A stretch of DNA of 37,483 nt from Monosiga brevicollis MX1. Lineage: Eukaryota > Opisthokonta > Choanoflagellata > Craspedida > Salpingoecidae. Numbering within the stretch: position 1 is the first letter of the stretch; every line of letters starts with the position of its first letter. The notes under the pieces were generated by a model. It had not been told where the DNA came from and made no database searches. It worked only from the letters and a program-made list of their open reading frames with translations. Positions 11,472 through 23,439 of the stretch are shown piece by piece. The position numbers and the translations under genes are program-made. Where the stretch lies: the NCBI RefSeq assembly GCF_000002865.3, contig NW_001865064.1:270225-307707 (forward strand). The letters run 5' to 3'.

Positions 11472-11651
11472 ATGGCCGTCGTCTCCGTGATCTTTGGACG
11501 CCGACCCGCAGGGGCTGCCATAGGTGCAACGGCCACTGGCTTCAGTGTTGTTACTTATGTATACAACAATCCAATACAATGGGATGTAGCTTTGTTTCAC
11601 ACATTCTCAGTCAAGGTCGGTGTCTCTGATTCCCGCTCTGATTCTCTCTGA
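11472..11651 (+). CDS. Possible small protein, 59 aa (uncertain)
   Basis: An ATG in fair context (CATTCATGG) opens a 59-residue frame with protein-like composition: MAVVSVIFGRRPAGA, then a Gly/Ala/Val-rich stretch about 20 residues long that could be a membrane helix (IGATATGFSVVTYVY), then NNPIQWDVALFHTFSVK. The last residues run into CTCTGATTCTCTCTGA repeat sequence and may not be coding. Alternatively it is a first exon ending near SVK, or chance. I do not recognise it. Confidence 0.22.
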   Translation: MAVVSVIFGRRPAGAAIGATATGFSVVTYVYNNPIQWDVALFHTFSVKVGVSDSRSDSL

Positions 11652-12003
11652 CTCTCTGACTCTCTTATTGTTCTGCTTGATGCTCGTCGCTCTTTGCTCT
11701 CAACCAATTCATCTCTCTGTCTCTTCGTGTCTGTCTCTTCATCTCTCTGTCTCTTCATCACTCTCTGATGCCTATGATCAAATTTGTATCAGTTTATACC
11801 TGTAAATACGGCTAAACTTTCACATTCTTTTGCAGACCATCAAAGGTCAGCTTGTTTAAAAAAGGAAGCTGTTGTTTAGATTATACTCTTCTTTTTGCGC
11901 CGCGCGCTCTCTCTCTCTCTCTCTGCGCGCGCGCCGCGCGCGTCTGCTCCGTCTCCTCCGTCGTCAGCCGTCTGCTTCGTCTCTCCTTGGAGAAACAGAC
12001 TCA

Positions 12004-14109
12004 ATGGCGGTGCGTGCGCGCTTTTCTCCCTCCCTCTCCCTCCCTCTCTCTGTGGGTGTGGCGTGAAGAGATCGCTGGTGGTGTTGTGATTAGTGGGGAA
12101 GGATCAGTTGTCGATCCATCCCACTAGTGAGTGTTCTGGCCGAGGCCTCATTTCGGCGCTGCTGCACCTTGATCGCACCAAATCTCAGGCCGCACCGCCG
12201 TGGCCGTATGAAAAGTTGTTTCCAGAGCTAGCCAACTCCCCTGACAGTCGAGTTTCGGTGCTGGCTCGCCACATTTGTCACTTTGCGCGTCTCAGCAAGA
12301 GCGTGCACCTGGGCTTGTGGGCCAGCTCAACCGTTTCGCGCAAAACGACGCGTTATGCACCAATCGATCTGGGCCCCCAAGATTCGCGACTGCTGGGACT
12401 GGATGAAAATGTCCGACAAGAGCTACTCGATTTTCAGCCCTCGTATGCACTTGACCCGTTCGCGTTCCCCTCGGCCTCCGCATTGCACCTCCTGACCGCC
12501 GCACCACACCGTTCATTAGGTCCCCGCTGGAAAAGCGCCTGTTTCTACACCTCAGCCGCCTGTATGCTAAAAAGCCTTCGCTCGGGATGAAGCGTGTTGG
12601 GCTGCTGGAACAAAGCGCGGAAGCTGAATCGGGCGACAATCGACATCAAGCTCGACGGCACTTGCAAGTATCCGGCTTTCTCACTCGTTTGGGCATGAGG
12701 TGCGCGCCATGTCCATGCAATCCCCTCCTATGCGTCGACGCTGGATCGCTGTTCCATTTTCACTGCGCTCCATGCTCACCCCTAAACCTGTTGCAGTTGC
12801 TTGCCATTTCTGTCCATCCTGCGCCAAGCACACACCGAAGCCCATGAGGCGCACCGGTTACCCGAAGCTTTTGAACCAGTCCCACCCGCGGGCCAGGACG
12901 ATGAGGCGATTGTCAGCGAACTGGTGTACTACGCGCATAGCTATGTCATGAGTTTATATCTTGCCGTGCAGCAATTCGCATCAGACTCTAGCCGTGCACA
13001 GCTGAGTCACCTGGTGCGCCCGGATCAGCAAGCCAAGGTTTTACGCGTAGTGACCAAGCTGTTATGCACGCTCCTTGACCGATGGGAGGCTGAAAAGGAT
13101 GGCCACGCCACCCCGAGCTCAGATCACCTTCCTAGCATCTGGCGACTGGTATGCCACATCCCCGTCACAGAGCAGCCCAGCCCCGCTGTTTATTCAGCTC
13201 TGGCTATGCATTTCCAGCTCCAGCTCACACCTTCTTTTGATGGACCCCGCACCACACACCGTAGCTATCTAGGGATGATGTCAATGCTTTTGAATGTCTG
13301 ATACGGGAGCGTCGGGCGGTACAGCATGACGTCTCTGTACGTGTCTGGAACAAGGAACTGGCCAATGAAGCCGTGGGTCTGAAAATGCATCTTCGGCCAG
13401 ACATTGTGACTTACTTTCGGCAACTCTACAACGGTCAAGCGGTCCCCCCATCCACCACAACTGCCATGTCGATGGCGCCCGTATCAGCGCTCGCACCCGC
13501 AGCAGTTGTTGCAGCTCAACCCCTGGGGCGTACGGAAGCCGCAGGCACGGATACGACGGCGGCGACAGAGCCGACCCAGATGCAGTTGCGCAAGCGTGGG
13601 AGTACCAGCAGCCCCCTCGATCAAAGGGCAGCCTCTGCTGCATCAAGTGCGGCGGAGGAGGCAGCGAGCACGCAGCGGTATCGTCCTCTGAGCGCCAAGC
13701 GACCGGCAACAAGTGAGTCGTTTCATTCCGTCGTTCTTGTGGCCGTATGCTTGCCGCCACGGCGCGCCGATTTCTGACGGCACCTCTTGGTTTGCTTGTG
13801 TCGAAAGGTGTGGCACAAGAGCGTGGGGCGGAGCAGGGTATGGGAGACCCTCTTGGTGCTGGTGGACATGAGCGTGACGACTTGCTTCGCCATTTTATGG
13901 AGTTTTGCACCAAGCAGGCAGAGTTGCAGCGTCAACACGAGCGCGAGCGGGACGAGCGGACTGAACGAGCCCGTCAGCTTGAATTTGAGCGTATGAGAGC
14001 TGAGCGCAAGGAGGAACGCGAATTTCAGTTGAGGCTCGTACGCGAGATGTTCATGCTCAGTCAGCAGCAGGCCAACAACCCGGCAGCCACACCCAACATG
14101 CCACCTTAG
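12004..14109 (+). CDS. Uncharacterised protein with C-terminal charged coiled coil
   Basis: Exons 12108-12442, 12520-12699, 12797-13148, 13265-13712 and 13808-14109 are supported by consensus sites and matching phases. The first exon (12004-12009, encoding Met-Ala) is inferred because exon 2 has no ATG, and other choices are possible. The full model is 540 aa. The N-terminal half is mixed and probably helical, with no motif I can name. A middle block reads SRDDVNAFECLIRERR and then KMHLRPDIVTYFRQLYNG. Then comes a low-complexity Ala/Thr/Ser/Pro linker (about residues 360-440) containing LRKRG. The last 80 residues are a strongly charged helix (HERERDERTERARQLEFERM) ending in a Gln/Asn/Pro tail. 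There is no signal peptide or membrane span, so it is likely intracellular. The layout is compatible with an adaptor or regulator, but function is unknown. Confidence 0.72.
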
Positions 14110-14315
14110 GCGTGTGTGTGGCTGGCGCAGGGTTTGTCATCGTCTTGAGGCTCATGCGTGCTTCATCGCAAAGCGATCCCTCCAGTGACGCATCCTTCTT
14201 CTTCTTTATGGCTGGGTATACATGATCGAGGCGTCTATTCAGGCCTGATGGTTTGTGATTCAAACATGATTCAAGTTGGGGTTGATTCCGGGTTTTACTC
14301 GAACCCAATCTCGAT

Positions 14316-14350
14316 CTCGGCACGCTACCTCGGCACGCTACCTCGCCACG
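14316..14350. repeat. 13-bp tandem repeat, about 2.7 copies
   Basis: The unit CTCGGCACGCTAC occurs twice perfectly and a third time partly. No function is evident. Confidence 0.8.
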
Positions 14351-15165
14351 AGGCCTGGTCTTTAAACGTGTTTACGTGCTTGTGCGTGGACGTGACAGTC
14401 GCTTTCATCGTCGCATTTTCTGGATGAGCTTGCAGACAAGAGTTGCGAGCTCTGTTTATTCTTTTGACACTGAGTGTCCACTGATTGCATGATAACACTA
14501 CACCACATTACAATAAGCATACATGTAATTGCTATTCGATTGATGGTGGGGCTCGGTCCACGGTTGGCCGTGCTTACGATGTGGACAACCGGGGCTTCCA
14601 TGCCGTCATACAGACACAGCTGGCTCTGGCTGGCATTGGTTGCAGCAAGGCTGTCCGCCGCCGGAACACGTGTCTGTGGGGTGAAACAGAGACAGAGACA
14701 CAAACAGTATAGAAAAAGAGGGATCGATTGAACGAAGGACACCTAACGTTGTAAAACAAAGCCAAAACTAGAGATTATCGATGATCAAAGTAGCCAAACA
14801 GAGATTGGAGCTGAGCAGAGCCAGGACAAAATGTGTGTGAGAGATCGTATTGTCATCATCTCGTGTTGTGTCATCACTCTCTAGCTGTCTTGTGCCCTCT
14901 GTTATCTCATTTTGCCGTATTCCATCTCTGAATGCACTTGACTTTACAATGTTCTCTCTGCAAGATTCTTCGAAACTTCTCCTTGTCTCTTAATTACCTT
15001 CATTTTAACATTATCTGAAGAATGTTTCAGAAAGCTTCTCTAATTTGCTAGCTATTTATCTCTTCCCTCTCTTTCATCTCAGGAATCATCTCGCCTCTCT
15101 CTTTTAGCTGCTCTACAACTCTCTCCCTCTCTGTTCCAATTTTTTATTTCACAACACGACGCTGT

Positions 15166-15166
15166 G

Positions 15167-15193
<27 letters not shown>
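15166..15193 (+). repeat. (CT)n tract upstream of FPGS
   Basis: CT dinucleotides on the FPGS coding strand, about 115-145 bp before its first ATG. Confidence 0.9.
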
Positions 15194-15198
<5 letters not shown>

Positions 15199-15309
15199 GC
15201 GCGCTGATTGCGGGCACAGGGTGATCGAGTCAAAGCGTTGTGTGTGAGTGTGAGTGTGTGTGCGTGTGTGCGTGCGTGCGTGTGTGTGCTCACGGCAAAG
15301 GGGAACCTC

Positions 15310-18300
15310 ATGCTCTCGCGAATGAGGAGCAGCTGTTTGGCTCGGGCAATCGCGCTGCCTCGACAAGTTTTTGGCCGCGTGGCACGTGACACAGGGCGGC
15401 GAGCCATTCAAGTCCAGCAACGCGCCGTGTCTTATTCCAGCCCGACAGTGTCGTCGACGGTTGCCGCGACACCTGTTTGGAGCGTGGCAAGGACGTCTCG
15501 GGGCTTGACCGCTGTACCGTGCGATTGCCGTCGCTTTATCGGCACCATGTCCCGGAGCTACCAGGTCAGTCTGTCAACCTCCTGAGACTCCCTCGTGCAC
15601 CCTAACTTTCAACCAATTGACTCTACTCCACCATCTCGCATAAGTGTGTGTGTGTGTGTGTGCGCGCGCGTGGCTGTGCTAATTTAATGAACTTGATAAA
15701 CTTGGTAGGAAGCCGTTGAGGCTCTCAATACATTTCACAATGCAGCCGAGCTCGAGAAGCAACGGTGCGCCATTATTTGCCTTGCTTTTCTGCCATGCTG
15801 CCTGTAATCTTTTTTTGACACTGTCGCGCCGTGCTTTGGTCTACATGCCTTTCCGTTTGACCACGCCAGTAGCAAATCGGGAGGACGTGACTTGACCCGC
15901 TCCCTCCCCGAGACGCGCGACTATATGCGCCGCCTCAACATTACGGTGCGATCAACGCTCACGCCCCATCCACCGCACGCACCACACTCAAATAGCCAAC
16001 TCTTGCACTCATCACAAACTCACGGGCTCCATCTGTGCCCGTCAAGGCAGAATGAGGATTTGGCACGCATGCGCATCATTCATGTGGCTGGCAGCAAGGG
16101 CAAGGGCAGCACAGCCGCCATGTGTGACGCCCTGCTTCGTCAACAAGGCTTCTCCACCGGTCTCTTTACGTGCGTTTCCTTTGCAACGTTGGCGCAAAAC
16201 TGTTTTGCTCCATCGCTACCGACTCCAGGAAGCACACTTGCGCTGACATGAGAAAACTTGTTCCCCCCCCCCCCCCCCATCAGGTCCCCGCACCTGATTG
16301 AGGTTCGAGAGCGCATCCGCGTCAACGGCGCCCCGTTATCACGCGCCGAGTTTGCCAGCACCTTTTGGGAACTCTATGATGCCCTCGATGCAACGCCCCC
16401 TGCTGACGACATCCTCAACTTTCCCACCTACTTTCGTGCCACCTTCCTGATGGCACTGCTGGTACGGTGATGCTGGTGCCCAAATCTCGCATACAACCCC
16501 GTTGCAACTCCCAACCCCCACACGACTTTGGCGCTGATGACTTCTTTGGCGGCACCAGGCATTCAAGCGTCTCAAACTAGATGCCATCATTCTTGAAGTC
16601 GGGATTGGAGGTCTTTACGACGCCACCAATGTTGTTCTCGAACCGTGGGTCTGTGGCATCACTCGATTGGGTACGAACGCTCGTACATCAATCTCAGCAC
16701 ATCTCCTGGGACATATTCTGCCGCTGTCACCTCTCAGGCTTTGCTCTGTTACGTCACACCTCACAGGTCTTGAACACACCTCAATCCTCGGCAACACACT
16801 GACCGAGATTGCCCATCAAAAGGCCGGCATTATGAAGGAAAATGTCCCGTGTTTCTCCCAGCCGCAAGAGCCCACGGCTTGGCGTGCCCTTGAAGAGGCT
16901 GCCACTCAGCACCGTCCAAAGTTTCTCCTACAAACGGATCCTCTGCCCCCTGTTGCCATGCACGGCCATATCCCTCCTTTAAATCTGGGTACGTTGCGTC
17001 TGTGGCACATTCCTCGTTACGCGGGCGTTGAAAGCCTGGTCCATCTGACTTCTGTAACGAAACTCTTTGCAGGCATTGCCGGTGCCCACCAGTTTTTCAA
17101 TGCTGGTCTAGCCGTTCAGCTCGTCCGCTATTGGACCCGCCGTTATCGTGGCACAGCCCCGGACCGTTCAGGTCAGCATCGCTGCTTGCACAGCTCTTGA
17201 TCTTGCTTTTTGCCGTCCGGCGCATTGTGGCTGTCGTGTTCATCTGCTGGCCATGTCAGATTATACGTCCCCCGTACAGGTTGACTTGGCAGACCTGCAC
17301 CGTGACGAACGCGCCGCCTTGGAAGATTGCCGATGGCCAGGTCGAACCCAGGTCTTACGGCGTGGTCGAACTGTTTACTACATCGATGGTGCACACACCG
17401 TGGACAGCTGTCAGGCTGCTGCTTCGTGGGTCCGCTCCAAGCTGCCCCACCCCTCATCGACGCAAGGGTAAGTCCTCGACGGCGGATGTAGCACACACAC
17501 ACGTTTTGCACTTCAATGCCCTCACAGCCATTGTATCTTTGCTTGTATCTCTGCACTTCCCAGTGGGCCCTGCCGAGTCAGCATGATTTTCAACTGTACC
17601 GGAGATCGCCTGCCCGCGGATCTGCTGCAACCGGTAGGCAGTGCCTTCAGCCATTGACCTCGCTGGGCCCTTGTCATAGCTAAAACGTATCGTGTCTGAC
17701 ACTGGCGGCTTACATTCTGTCTAAAGTTTGTGGATCAGCTTGATTTTGATCAAGTTGTCTTCTGCCCTAACATCGGCAGCATTGACCACCTTCACAAAGA
17801 TCAGGTCAGTTGACACGATTTGCAGCGCTTGTTGCAAGGGCGGCATGGTCATCAATTGCTCATTGCGTTGCATGTCCAGATCAACCATACAATTTCATTG
17901 GCCTCCCAGCGACGTCACCCCGAAATCTGCCGCACGGCTTTTCTTGGTCTTGAGTATCTCAAGCTCAGCCGCAAACTGCAAGCACGAGGTACTCGGCCAT
18001 TTTCTTCCTTGCTTGCTGTTTCTGGGATGGTCGGGCTTGAGTCCTTTGAACCCACGGCCATGTTCAGCGTTTGAATTTCATGATGTATACCTGTGTGTGT
18101 TTTGGTGCTCAGATACCACTCAGGTTGAGCTGGAGAGCCAGGTTTTTGTCGTCGATAGCATCGAGTGTGCCATCGCCCAGCTTGAGCACGCGGCTATTCC
18201 CGCGAAGCAAGATGAAGGCCTTGATAGTCGTGATGAGCTTTTGGATGGCCCGGAGCAGCACGTCATTGTGACTGGCAGTCTTCACTTGGTGGGCGGTTTC

Positions 18301-18330
18301 TTGGCTCAAATTGGAATGGAGGTCCAGTAA
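15310..18330 (+). CDS. FPGS: Folylpolyglutamate synthase, with mitochondrial leader
   Basis: Adds gamma-linked glutamates to folates, trapping them in cytosol and mitochondria. Thirteen exons: 15310-15564, 15709-15764, 15870-15945, 16051-16169, 16284-16461, 16559-16670, 16767-16988, 17073-17171, 17260-17467, 17564-17633, 17727-17804, 17880-17988 and 18113-18330, giving 599 aa. Motifs in order: the ATP P-loop HVAGSKGKGSTAAM, the omega-loop start SPHLIEVRERIRVNG, EVGIGGLYDATNVV, GLEHTSILGNTL, HQKAGIMKENVP, GAHQFFNAGLAV, the C-domain WPGRTQVLRRGRTVYYIDGA, and the end motif VTGSLHLVGG. The first 79 residues are Arg/Ser/Ala-rich with no early acidic residue, as in a mitochondrial presequence. A second Met (15547, ACCATGT) sits just before SYQEAVEALN, the place where human cytosolic FPGS starts. 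Intron 4 has 16 Cs beside its acceptor. Confidence 0.95.
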
Positions 18331-18894
18331 CCAAGGAACAAGCTCTTAGAGGAAGCCTAAGCAAGGCTTGTAGCAGCATAGGAGCAGGGGGGTTTTTTTT
18401 GGTCTTTTGGTTTTTGTTAATTTGGTTTCAGGTGGTTCAGTTGTTGTCATGCATGGTTGTCCGCCATATTGTTTATCTCTTATTATTTGATTCTCAACTC
18501 CAGTCGATTGGCTGCAAGAGTCACATGACTGTTTGCATCAGACATGTCCAAGAAGACTCGTCTGGGATGGCGTAAGCAAGAAGACCACAGAGAAAAAGAA
18601 ATGGAGTTGCATCATAAGTGGAACAACAGCACAAAAGGTCAACCGACTTGGTGACAGGATAAACAAAAAAAAAAGGGGGAGACAAAAATGACAGCGACGC
18701 AGCACTTGCACAGCGCGCGCGCGTGCAACACGAGGACATCATACGGGTTAGATCATACACTACATCACAAGGAGATCGATCAAATACAACAAAAGGTTCT
18801 GTTTCAGTCTTCAGGCAAAGCACGAGACTATGAAACGAATTACAACAATGCAAAACAAAACAGAATCAAATCAAGCTGGGACCAGCCCAACACG
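18331..18894. other. Convergent intergenic region FPGS / LRR receptor
   Basis: 564 bp between two stop codons on opposite strands. It contains T- and A-rich runs (about 18391-18420 and 18662-18675) and no gene that I can support. It presumably holds both 3'UTRs. Confidence 0.6.
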
Positions 18895-21800
18895 TTATTT
18901 GTCCATGGGGATCTGTAGACCGCCCACCATAACGGTTTCCCGCACCGGAGCAGGCTCGTCCTCGAGAGGAACGGAAAAACCACCAAATTTGGCCGTTTGG
19001 CCCGTGCTAAGAGTGGGCAGGCAAGAACGGGCCCGAGTGAGCATGCACGGTCGTGGCCAGTTTCTTTTACAATCATTCGGCATGATGCAACCACGGCCAT
19101 TTCACTTACGTGGGCTTTTTGGGTGGCCGGGCCGGGGTCACATCGTAGATTGTGCCACCTTGACGGCTCGACCGGGCAGGATTTGCCAGCATCGGGTTTC
19201 TCGTCATTGTACTGTCACCGGGTGCAGACTTGTTCAGCTTCATCTCAAACTCATTCTTCTTGTGAGCTTCCAGCTGTTTGCTGTCACGGCGGCGCATCTG
19301 GCACAAGGGGTGGGCACGTCGAGAGCAACAATGAGGGGCAACGATCAACAAGCTGGTCAAAACGCACATGCCTCCCAGCAAAGGCAAAGGCACTCATTAC
19401 TGACCAGAAGGAGCACAACCACGAGGGCTGCCAGGCCAAGCAGAACGACAATGCCGACGGCAATGCCGGCAGCCTGGCCAGTGGAAAGATCTGAGCTGCT
19501 GGCCGCCACTTGGCCTTCACACCGGAAGATGCCTCGCCAGTTACCGTCAGCGCCGCAGGTGATAACGTCGTCATTGCCCACTGCCGCAACGGTGCCAGTT
19601 CGGCAAACAGGGCGGCAACGAGAACCATAGGTAGTGCTGCACCCAGTGATACTGATGCTCTTGGCTCCCTCCTCGTCGTAGACGCCAACCTGGGAAGGAT
19701 CAGGCGGCACATATGCGCCACAGTCCACAGCTGTGTGCATGACAGAGTAAAATAGGGCAAGGCGAAAAAAAAAAAACGATGTGAGTTCGGCATGGGCATG
19801 ACCAAAGCGTTGGTGATCAAGAACAGACGTTGGCAGTTGACGGTGCCTTCCCAGCGGCTGTTGTTGCTGCAGGTATATTGCACATCTGTGCCGACATAGC
19901 TACAATAATGCGTGTTTTGGAGATGAATAAGCTAAAAAACGTAAACGAATGGCAAGGTTGAAGCTAGCCCGCAAGCGCACATAATCAAGACTGGCCAACA
20001 CACCCTTCAAGACAATACACGTCGCAGGTGTCACCGTAGGTGCCGTTGAGGCAGTTGTCACTCGCAGCGAAAGAGTCCCGCGTGAGAACGGACACATCAA
20101 GGGCCGAGCAGTTTTTCACTGGGGATCGAATTCATAAGAGAGGTGAGGAGGGATGGAAACTCAGCCGGACGCAACAGGTAAAGACGGTGAGAGACACGTA
20201 CAGGTGCAAGCCTGGGTGCGATCGCCAGTCCAGGCACCGAGAGCACTGCAGGAAAAGTGAACGGGTGCGCCAGCATAACCGGTTTGACAGTAGGAGATGC
20301 AGGTATCACCGTAGCTGCTGCTCGAGCAAGTGTTTTGACGCCTGAGTTCGGAGACACCATCAATGGTGGTGGGACAAGTAATGCGCGAGCACGTGGGAAG
20401 GGTGGTGGCTGAGAGAGAGGTCCAGGTGCCAGAGGAAGAGCAGCGATACTCGATGGGATCACCCTCATAGCCCAAGGCGCAGCCAAGATAGCAATTGTCC
20501 CCGCCAAAGGAAGAATCGCCCGCACACTGTGAGGTTGCATCGACGGCGCTTTCGGGGATGGTACGACCGCACTGCTGACCATAGCAGGAGATGGAGCCAC
20601 GCCAGACGCCATCGGCACTGCAGGTGTAGTTGGCTGATTGGCCGACGTAGCCAGTGCGGCAGGTCACTTCGCACTGGTCGCCGTAGAGATTGTCAACGCA
20701 AATGACATTGCGAACTTTGTTGGTGTCGAGGGAGGCAATGTTGGAGCCACAAGAAACACGGCTGCAGCGGAGCGAGACTTCGGGGGTCCAAACACCGGCG
20801 GTACCACAGGTATAAACTTCACCGCCACCCTCAAAGCCAGCGCGGCAGGTGGCCGTGGCACGACCACCACCATAGAGGGTTGAACCCGTAAAGACAACGT
20901 CTGAATTGGGTGCTTGATTGGGGATGGTGGTGCCACAATCACGGGGTTTGCACACAATTTCGCCCTCCCAAGTGCTGCCCGTCCCGCAGGTGAAGGGCAC
21001 AGAGTTGGCAGGGATACCATAGTAGCCCGGGAGGCATGTTGCGATGCAAGAGGCACCTTCAAAGTAAGGATCAGCGCTGCAATCGGCGGTGGCATTGACG
21101 TGCGAGATGTTGGTAATAGTATCACCACAGTTGACAGGCGAGCAATAAGCAACGTTGGTTTGAACGTTGTTGTCACCACCAAACCCAGGTCGGCAGGTGC
21201 AGACAGGCGTGCTGCCGCTCATGGAGCATTCAGATGGGTTGCCACCCATGCGAAGTGTAAACTGCACGTCGGGAAAGACGTTCTCGGGAATGTTGCTGAT
21301 GTTGTTAACAGCAAGGCCTAGTTCGGTGAGGGAGGTGCAGGCCGCAAAGAGGCCATCGGGTAGGGCGGTAAGGAGGTTCAGGCTCAGAGTAAGTCTACAG
21401 GAATTGTCCATTCAGCAAAACGGAGAGGGCGCCGCATCAGTCAAGGGTCAAAAAAAAGATAAAAAAAATTAGCACGTGTGTTTGTAATGTTCAGGGAAAA
21501 CATGGCATGAACAAGGGGCGCGCGCGTGCTAAACGAACGTTTCAAGGTTGGTGAGGGCTGCAAAGGCATCGGGATGAATGTAGGTGATGGCATTGTCGGA
21601 GAGATCGAGTTCGCGAAGGGCGGTAAGGTCGGCAAAGACGGTGGCACCAATGGAGGTAATGTCATTTTGATTGAGCTTGAGGACGTTGAGAGCCGAGAGG
21701 CGTTGAAAAACGGCGCCTTCCAAGCGTGTCAGCTGATTCTGGCTCAGGTCGAGCGCAGTGAGGCGGCTGTAGGAGGGCGTGAAGGTTTGGTTGGCAATAA

Positions 21801-22275
21801 AGTCGAGTTGATTGCCGTGGAGGTCAAGACTTTGCAGGGCATATAAAAAGGGGGATCCCCCGGCGACGTTGGTAACGACGAGATCGCTGCGGGCTAATTC
21901 AGTCAGGGCGTTGTTGGCGAGGGAGAGATGGGTAACTTGATAGGCGAGACTAGGAAAGGTGTCCCAAATGACATAGTCACAGTTGACAAACGTCTCGTCG
22001 CAATGGCAGACCTGAGAAGTACCGCTTGCTGTACAAGCTACCGAGGAATAAGCACAAAGTAGAAGCATGGGACGGTGAGGTGGAGATGTCATGGCACGTA
22101 GCAGCATGAGTCGTGGCTCACGGGAGGGGGCGTGCCACTCCGGACGAGGGTTGAAGCCACAGCACAGCGATACAACGTACGTACCAACGCGTGCAACGGC
22201 AGACACCACGGAGCTGGTCCAGGTAATGCTCAGTAGCATGCCCGCCAGCAGCACGGCCTGGCTGCTCGACCGCAT
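18895..22275 (-). CDS. LRR and sushi-like repeat single-pass receptor
   Basis: Minus-strand exons 22185-22275, 21539-22037, 20202-21394, 20004-20118, 19829-19899, 19405-19730, 19110-19297 and 18895-19006 give 864 aa. The signal peptide starts MRSSSQAVLLAGMLLSITW. A cysteine LRR cap (CHCDETFVNC) precedes about seven leucine-rich repeats (LTALDLSQNQLTRLEGAVF, LRELDLSDNAITYIHPDAF). Then come about six or seven sushi-like modules with the pattern CG..I ... YG..C...C..GY.G ... C...G.W.G...C. They carry two cysteines more than a classical four-Cys sushi domain. One membrane helix (GIAVGIVVLLGLAALVVVLL) is followed by RRR and a 95-residue tail with a tyrosine in TIYDVTPARPPKKP, a possible SH2/SH3 docking site. 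The likely role is cell-surface adhesion or recognition; the ligand is unknown. Exon phases all match. Confidence 0.88.
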
Positions 22276-22499
22276 GATCCCGCTTAAACCGCGCGACGCG
22301 CCAGCGCCCGCCGCCACAACGACCAACGAACAAACGGGCCGTCAAAACCACGTTGGTTGAGCAGGGAACGGTGAGGTGAAGCGGAAAATTCAAGAGCGTC
22401 GAGTTGAACAAGAGCGTGGGCAAATGCAGCCACCCAATTCCGGGCGTCCATGCACGAGTAAATGCGATTTACATGCGTGCCACCGGCGCCGCCGTCGCC

Positions 22500-22502
<3 letters not shown>

Positions 22503-22530
<28 letters not shown>
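22503..22530. repeat. (GA)n, CT on the coding strand of the LRR receptor
   Basis: About fourteen GA units, 230 bp upstream of the minus-strand receptor ATG. Confidence 0.9.
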
Positions 22531-22533
<3 letters not shown>

Positions 22534-22992
22534 GTGAATCGACGCGGAGATGTAAAGAAGAGAGTGTTAAGCACAAGTGGAGCTGGCTGAGAGACAGAGC
22601 TAAACAGTATCAATATTTTCAGAGATACAAAGGCTTTCTATGTGGCTACCTTACCAAATTTCAAGGGAAAAATAGAGATTATTCGTCGTTTGTTAGATTT
22701 TGTAGAGAGACAAGGTGAAGTGGATCCCAACAGCAGAGATGTGCGAGACATCACTGGGCGCCTGCCAGCTTTAAGCTCTTGAAAAGGCCACCTGCAATAT
22801 CTAGTATATTTTATTCATGTGATAAGCTTTGCCACATTATGTGATATTCATTATCTTACAATAGTGAGTATATAAGTGATTTGTAAGAAAAGAATGACAG
22901 TCTTGGGCGTACACAACAGCTGTTATCAGTGAATAACGAATGCAACAGCTGTTGTGCGTCTGTTCATTTTTGATGTTTCCCCTGCACCGCGT

Positions 22993-23249
<257 letters not shown>

Positions 23250-23309
23250 CATTTCCTAGCTTGACGAGTGCAAGCCATGTGAGACGTCACTGGCAGCGGG
23301 TGCCTACCC

Positions 23310-23343
23310 CTTCCCAGTCCTCCTCAGCTTGAGGACTGGGAAG
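23310..23343. other. Perfect 13-bp inverted repeat (hairpin, 8-nt loop)
   Basis: CTTCCCAGTCCTC at 23310-23322 is exactly complementary to GAGGACTGGGAAG at 23331-23343 across the loop CTCAGCTT. It lies 64 bp after the giant CT array. It could be an RNA hairpin or a mobile-element end; nothing else identifies it. Confidence 0.6.
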
Positions 23344-23439
23344 CGGTTTGCACCTGGACTTGAAACCTTTCTTCTTTATCGATCAACACGGCACCGCTTC
23401 CAATGGGAAGAGTGAAAGCAATCCGTGTGGCTTGCCAAC

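Larger units (their letters stand above)
10637..12003. other. Intergenic region rich in GA and CT repeats
   Basis: This is the divergent spacer between the small secreted protein (-) and the coiled-coil gene (+). It holds a TG run (10810-10831), a long GA/GACAGAGA tract (10832-11230) that is pyrimidine on the minus strand, CTCTG-rich sequence at about 11630-11770, a CT run at 11908-11925, and one small open frame described separately. Confidence 0.6.
14110..15309. other. Intergenic region upstream of FPGS
   Basis: 1.2 kb with no assembled gene. It holds a 13-bp tandem repeat (14316-14350), an exon-like block on the minus strand (14578-14673) with a minus-strand AATAAA at about 14455, T/C-rich sequence at 14880-15130, and a CT run (15166-15193) followed by a GTGT run about 60-115 bp before the FPGS ATG. 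Confidence 0.6.

Noticed and set aside
23310-23343. Hairpin as a bacterial-type terminator
   Set aside because: No T-run follows and the genome is clearly eukaryotic.
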